A stretch of DNA of 7,426 nt, taken from the NCBI GenBank assembly GCA_903868845.1, contig CAIPWS010000101.1:1-7426 (forward strand). Direction: 5' to 3'. A program made the translations under genes and the position numbers. Positions within the stretch are counted from its first letter, which is position 1; the number at the start of each line of letters is the position of its first letter. Below, one piece after another: positions 5,291 through 7,426 of this stretch. The notes beneath the pieces were generated by a model. The model searched no databases. It was given only the letters and a program-made list of their open reading frames with translations, and had not been told where the DNA came from. This DNA comes from an uncultured bacterium. GTDB lineage: Bacteria > Patescibacteriota > Minisyncoccia > Phycocordibacterales > PALSA-1337.

Positions 5291-7426
5291 TTATTCAAAA
5301 TGTGCCGCTTTGACACTGTCATTGACGGCTCTTTTGAGTATAGGGAAGCCGTTTAACATTTGATCTTCATTTATTATGCGTATTGCTTGGCTACGAGCAG
5401 CTTCAACCATTTTCATATTCTTAAGTGCTTCCATGGCGACATCTGAAATGCCCCATTGGCGAACACCAGATAGTTCACCTGCGCCTCGTTGTGTGAGATC
5501 TAGTTCAGCAAGCTCAAATCCGTTTTTGGCAGTGACTAGTGCACGCAGACGATCTATAGATTTTTGAGATGAAGTTTCAGTAAATACATAACAGTATGCT
5601 TGATGCGAACTTCTCATGACACGTCCACGAAGTTGGTGAAGCTGTGCCAGACCAAATCTTTCTGCACCTTCTATGACTATGATGGTTGCATTTGGAACAT
5701 TGACTCCAACCTCAACGACTGAAGTTGAACAAAGGATGTGAATTTTTCCGCGCTTGAAGTCATCCATAACACGATCTTTGTCATCGCTGGACATTTTGCT
5801 GTGCATGATACCTATCTCGTATTCAGGAAATACTTCTTTCTTCAGTCTCTTCGCTTCTTCTTTGACGGATTTTGCATTCAAGGCAGACTCTTTTTCAGGA
5901 TCTGGTTCATCTATACGTGGACATATCACGAAGGCTTGTCGACCATCGGAAAGTTCTCTACGTATCTTTTCATAAGTTTCAGTTCGTCTATCTGGTCCGA
6001 CGCTTTCAGTGATTATGGGTTTGCGTCCAGCTGGTAATTCGTCAAGTAAAGTCAGATCTAGGTCACCATAAATAGTCAGAGTAAGGGTGCGAGGAATAGG
6101 AGTAGCTGTCATAGAGAGTAGGTGAGGAGCAGCTGTGCCATTTTTCTTCACCAACTCAGCCCTTTGTTTCATGCCGAAGCGATGTTGCTCGTCGATGATT
6201 GCGTAAGCAAGGCGTTTAAATTTAACCGACTTTTGGATGAGTGCATGAGTGCCTATGAGTACAGCGACGGAACCATCTTCAACCCATTTGAGAAGTTGTG
6301 TACGAGATATGTCAGTCCAGCCTTTTGGATTTACCTTCGATGGAAATACTTTACATCCTGAGCCGGTCATGAGTCCGATGCGTATGGGCATGTAAGAGAA
6401 GTATTGTATAAATGATTCGAAGTGCTGAGTAGCCAATATTTCCGTCGGACACATATAGGCGACTTGTAGCTTCGATGCGATGACGGCATAAGCTGTCGTG
6501 GCGGCAACTGCAGTTTTACCAGAACCTACATCACCCTCGAGGAGGCGAGACATAGGTCGCTCGCCGCGCATATCATCGAGTATGTTTTGTATGGCTCGCA
6601 TCTGTGCATCGGTAGCTTTAAATGGAAATCGTCGGATAAATTCCTGCACATGTTTATCGTTTGGTTCTATGCTGAATGTTGGATTCTTCTCATACAAGGC
6701 TCGAGCCTGTTGACGACCGAGCTGTATTAAGAATATTTCTTCAAAAGAAAATCTCTTGCGAGCAGCTACAGCATCGTCATTTTTGAGTGGAGTGTGTATC
6801 CAGACGATCGCTGTCTTTATGGCGGGAAGACTGTATTTTTCGATTATTTCAGAAGGTAATGGATCTTCGATAGTATCCAAGACTCCACTCTTGAATATTT
6901 TTTGCACAGCGTGATATAGCCACAAGGAAGTGATGCCGCGTGATTCTGGATAGACTGGATAAAGTGTATGTGTTTCATTTCCTTCGCCAAAAAGGGAATC
7001 GCCGACGCCTGTTGGAAGTTGGTTTACCACTTCTAGTTTTGGATTTGAAAAATAAAGTTCACCCGTTTTTCTGCGCTCTGAAACTTTTCCTTCGATGCGT
7101 ACTGAAGCACCTTCTGGAGTCATCTTCGCAAGGTATGGCTGATTGAACCAGACGCAATGTATAGATCCGGTCTCATCTTCCACAAGACCATTTGCCATAG
7201 CCACCTTCGTGCGGAAGCCTTTACTAGCTTTTAGTCCAGAAATTTTTCCGAAGATGACAGCACTGTCGCCCTTCTTCAGACTGAGGATGTTTTGAGACTT
7301 TGCTATGTCCCCATATCGTACAGGGAAATGGTGAAGTAAGTCATTTATAGTCGAAAGTCCCAGCTTTTTCAATGCAGTTTTCTGCACCGGCGTCAGCCTG
7401 AAATGTTCTATTATCTGGTCGGTGAC
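5291..7426 (-). CDS. recG: ATP-dependent DNA helicase RecG (5' end probably just outside the window)
   Basis: RecG is a superfamily 2 translocase that regresses stalled replication forks and remodels branched recombination intermediates. Counting from the in-frame GTG at 7385-7387, 698 residues are present. An OB-fold wedge domain covers about 45-120. Walker A GDVGSGKT is at 285-292, motif II DEQH at 399-402, motif III TATPIPRT at 427-434, motif VI QLRGRVMR at 585-592, and the C-terminal translocation region with QRGAGELSGVRQWG at 633-646. The frame stays open for 13 codons upstream of that GTG to the window edge and reads ...EHFRLTPVQKTALKKLG, which looks like the normal RecG N-terminus. The GTG also lacks a Shine-Dalgarno, so it is probably an internal Val. 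Odd point: motif VI has Met where RGRVGR normally has Gly. The gene converges on ftsH and the tRNA; no terminator follows its stop. Confidence 0.95.
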   Translation of the reverse strand, partial: VTDQIIEHFRLTPVQKTALKKLGLSTINDLLHHFPVRYGDIAKSQNILSLKKGDSAVIFGKISGLKASKGFRTKVAMANGLVEDETGSIHCVWFNQPYLAKMTPEGASVRIEGKVSERRKTGELYFSNPKLEVVNQLPTGVGDSLFGEGNETHTLYPVYPESRGITSLWLYHAVQKIFKSGVLDTIEDPLPSEIIEKYSLPAIKTAIVWIHTPLKNDDAVAARKRFSFEEIFLIQLGRQQARALYEKNPTFSIEPNDKHVQEFIRRFPFKATDAQMRAIQNILDDMRGERPMSRLLEGDVGSGKTAVAATTAYAVIASKLQVAYMCPTEILATQHFESFIQYFSYMPIRIGLMTGSGCKVFPSKVNPKGWTDISRTQLLKWVEDGSVAVLIGTHALIQKSVKFKRLAYAIIDEQHRFGMKQRAELVKKNGTAAPHLLSMTATPIPRTLTLTIYGDLDLTLLDELPAGRKPIITESVGPDRRTETYEKIRRELSDGRQAFVICPRIDEPDPEKESALNAKSVKEEAKRLKKEVFPEYEIGIMHSKMSSDDKDRVMDDFKRGKIHILCSTSVVEVGVNVPNATIIVIEGAERFGLAQLHQLRGRVMRSSHQAYCYVFTETSSQKSIDRLRALVTAKNGFELAELDLTQRGAGELSGVRQWGISDVAMEALKNMKMVEAARSQAIRIINEDQMLNGFPILKRAVNDSVKAAHFE

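Overview
This window is bacterial. It looks most like a small-genome lineage of the Candidate Phyla Radiation (Patescibacteria, Parcubacteria-like). That placement is an inference from several signs: the compact gene order, the RecG and FtsH sequence style, an intein in an essential gene, a promoter sitting directly against a start codon, heavy ATA codon use, and a tRNA-Ile with a UAU anticodon. No single feature proves it.

Layout, left to right. Positions 1-190 hold the right end of an IS200/IS605-type insertion sequence: the last 45 codons of a Y1 transposase, including the likely catalytic Tyr, followed by two hairpins. Positions 206-242 are a strong intrinsic terminator serving the minus-strand gene at 269-1774. 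That gene encodes a 501-residue ParB-family protein with a long unrecognised N-terminal region and an AT-hook-like motif. It starts at GTG behind a perfect Shine-Dalgarno sequence. A 154-base divergent intergenic region (1775-1928) carries the promoter candidates for this gene and for ftsH.

Positions 1929-5168 encode the membrane AAA+ zinc protease FtsH. A complete 435-residue intein with a LAGLIDADG homing endonuclease interrupts it (2643-3947), inserted exactly between the Lys and Thr of the Walker A motif. Removing it gives a normal 644-residue FtsH. A tRNA-Ile(UAU) gene follows on the same strand (5206-5279). The DNA helicase recG lies on the opposite strand (5291 to the right edge) and probably begins just outside the window.

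How the parts relate: ftsH (membrane protein quality control) and recG (fork and recombination repair) are housekeeping genes arranged convergently around the tRNA. The ParB-like gene and the IS end look like more accessory DNA. The tRNA fits the local coding sequence, because ATA is a common Ile codon in both ftsH and recG. The most striking object is the intein: FtsH cannot have an intact nucleotide-binding loop until the intein splices out.
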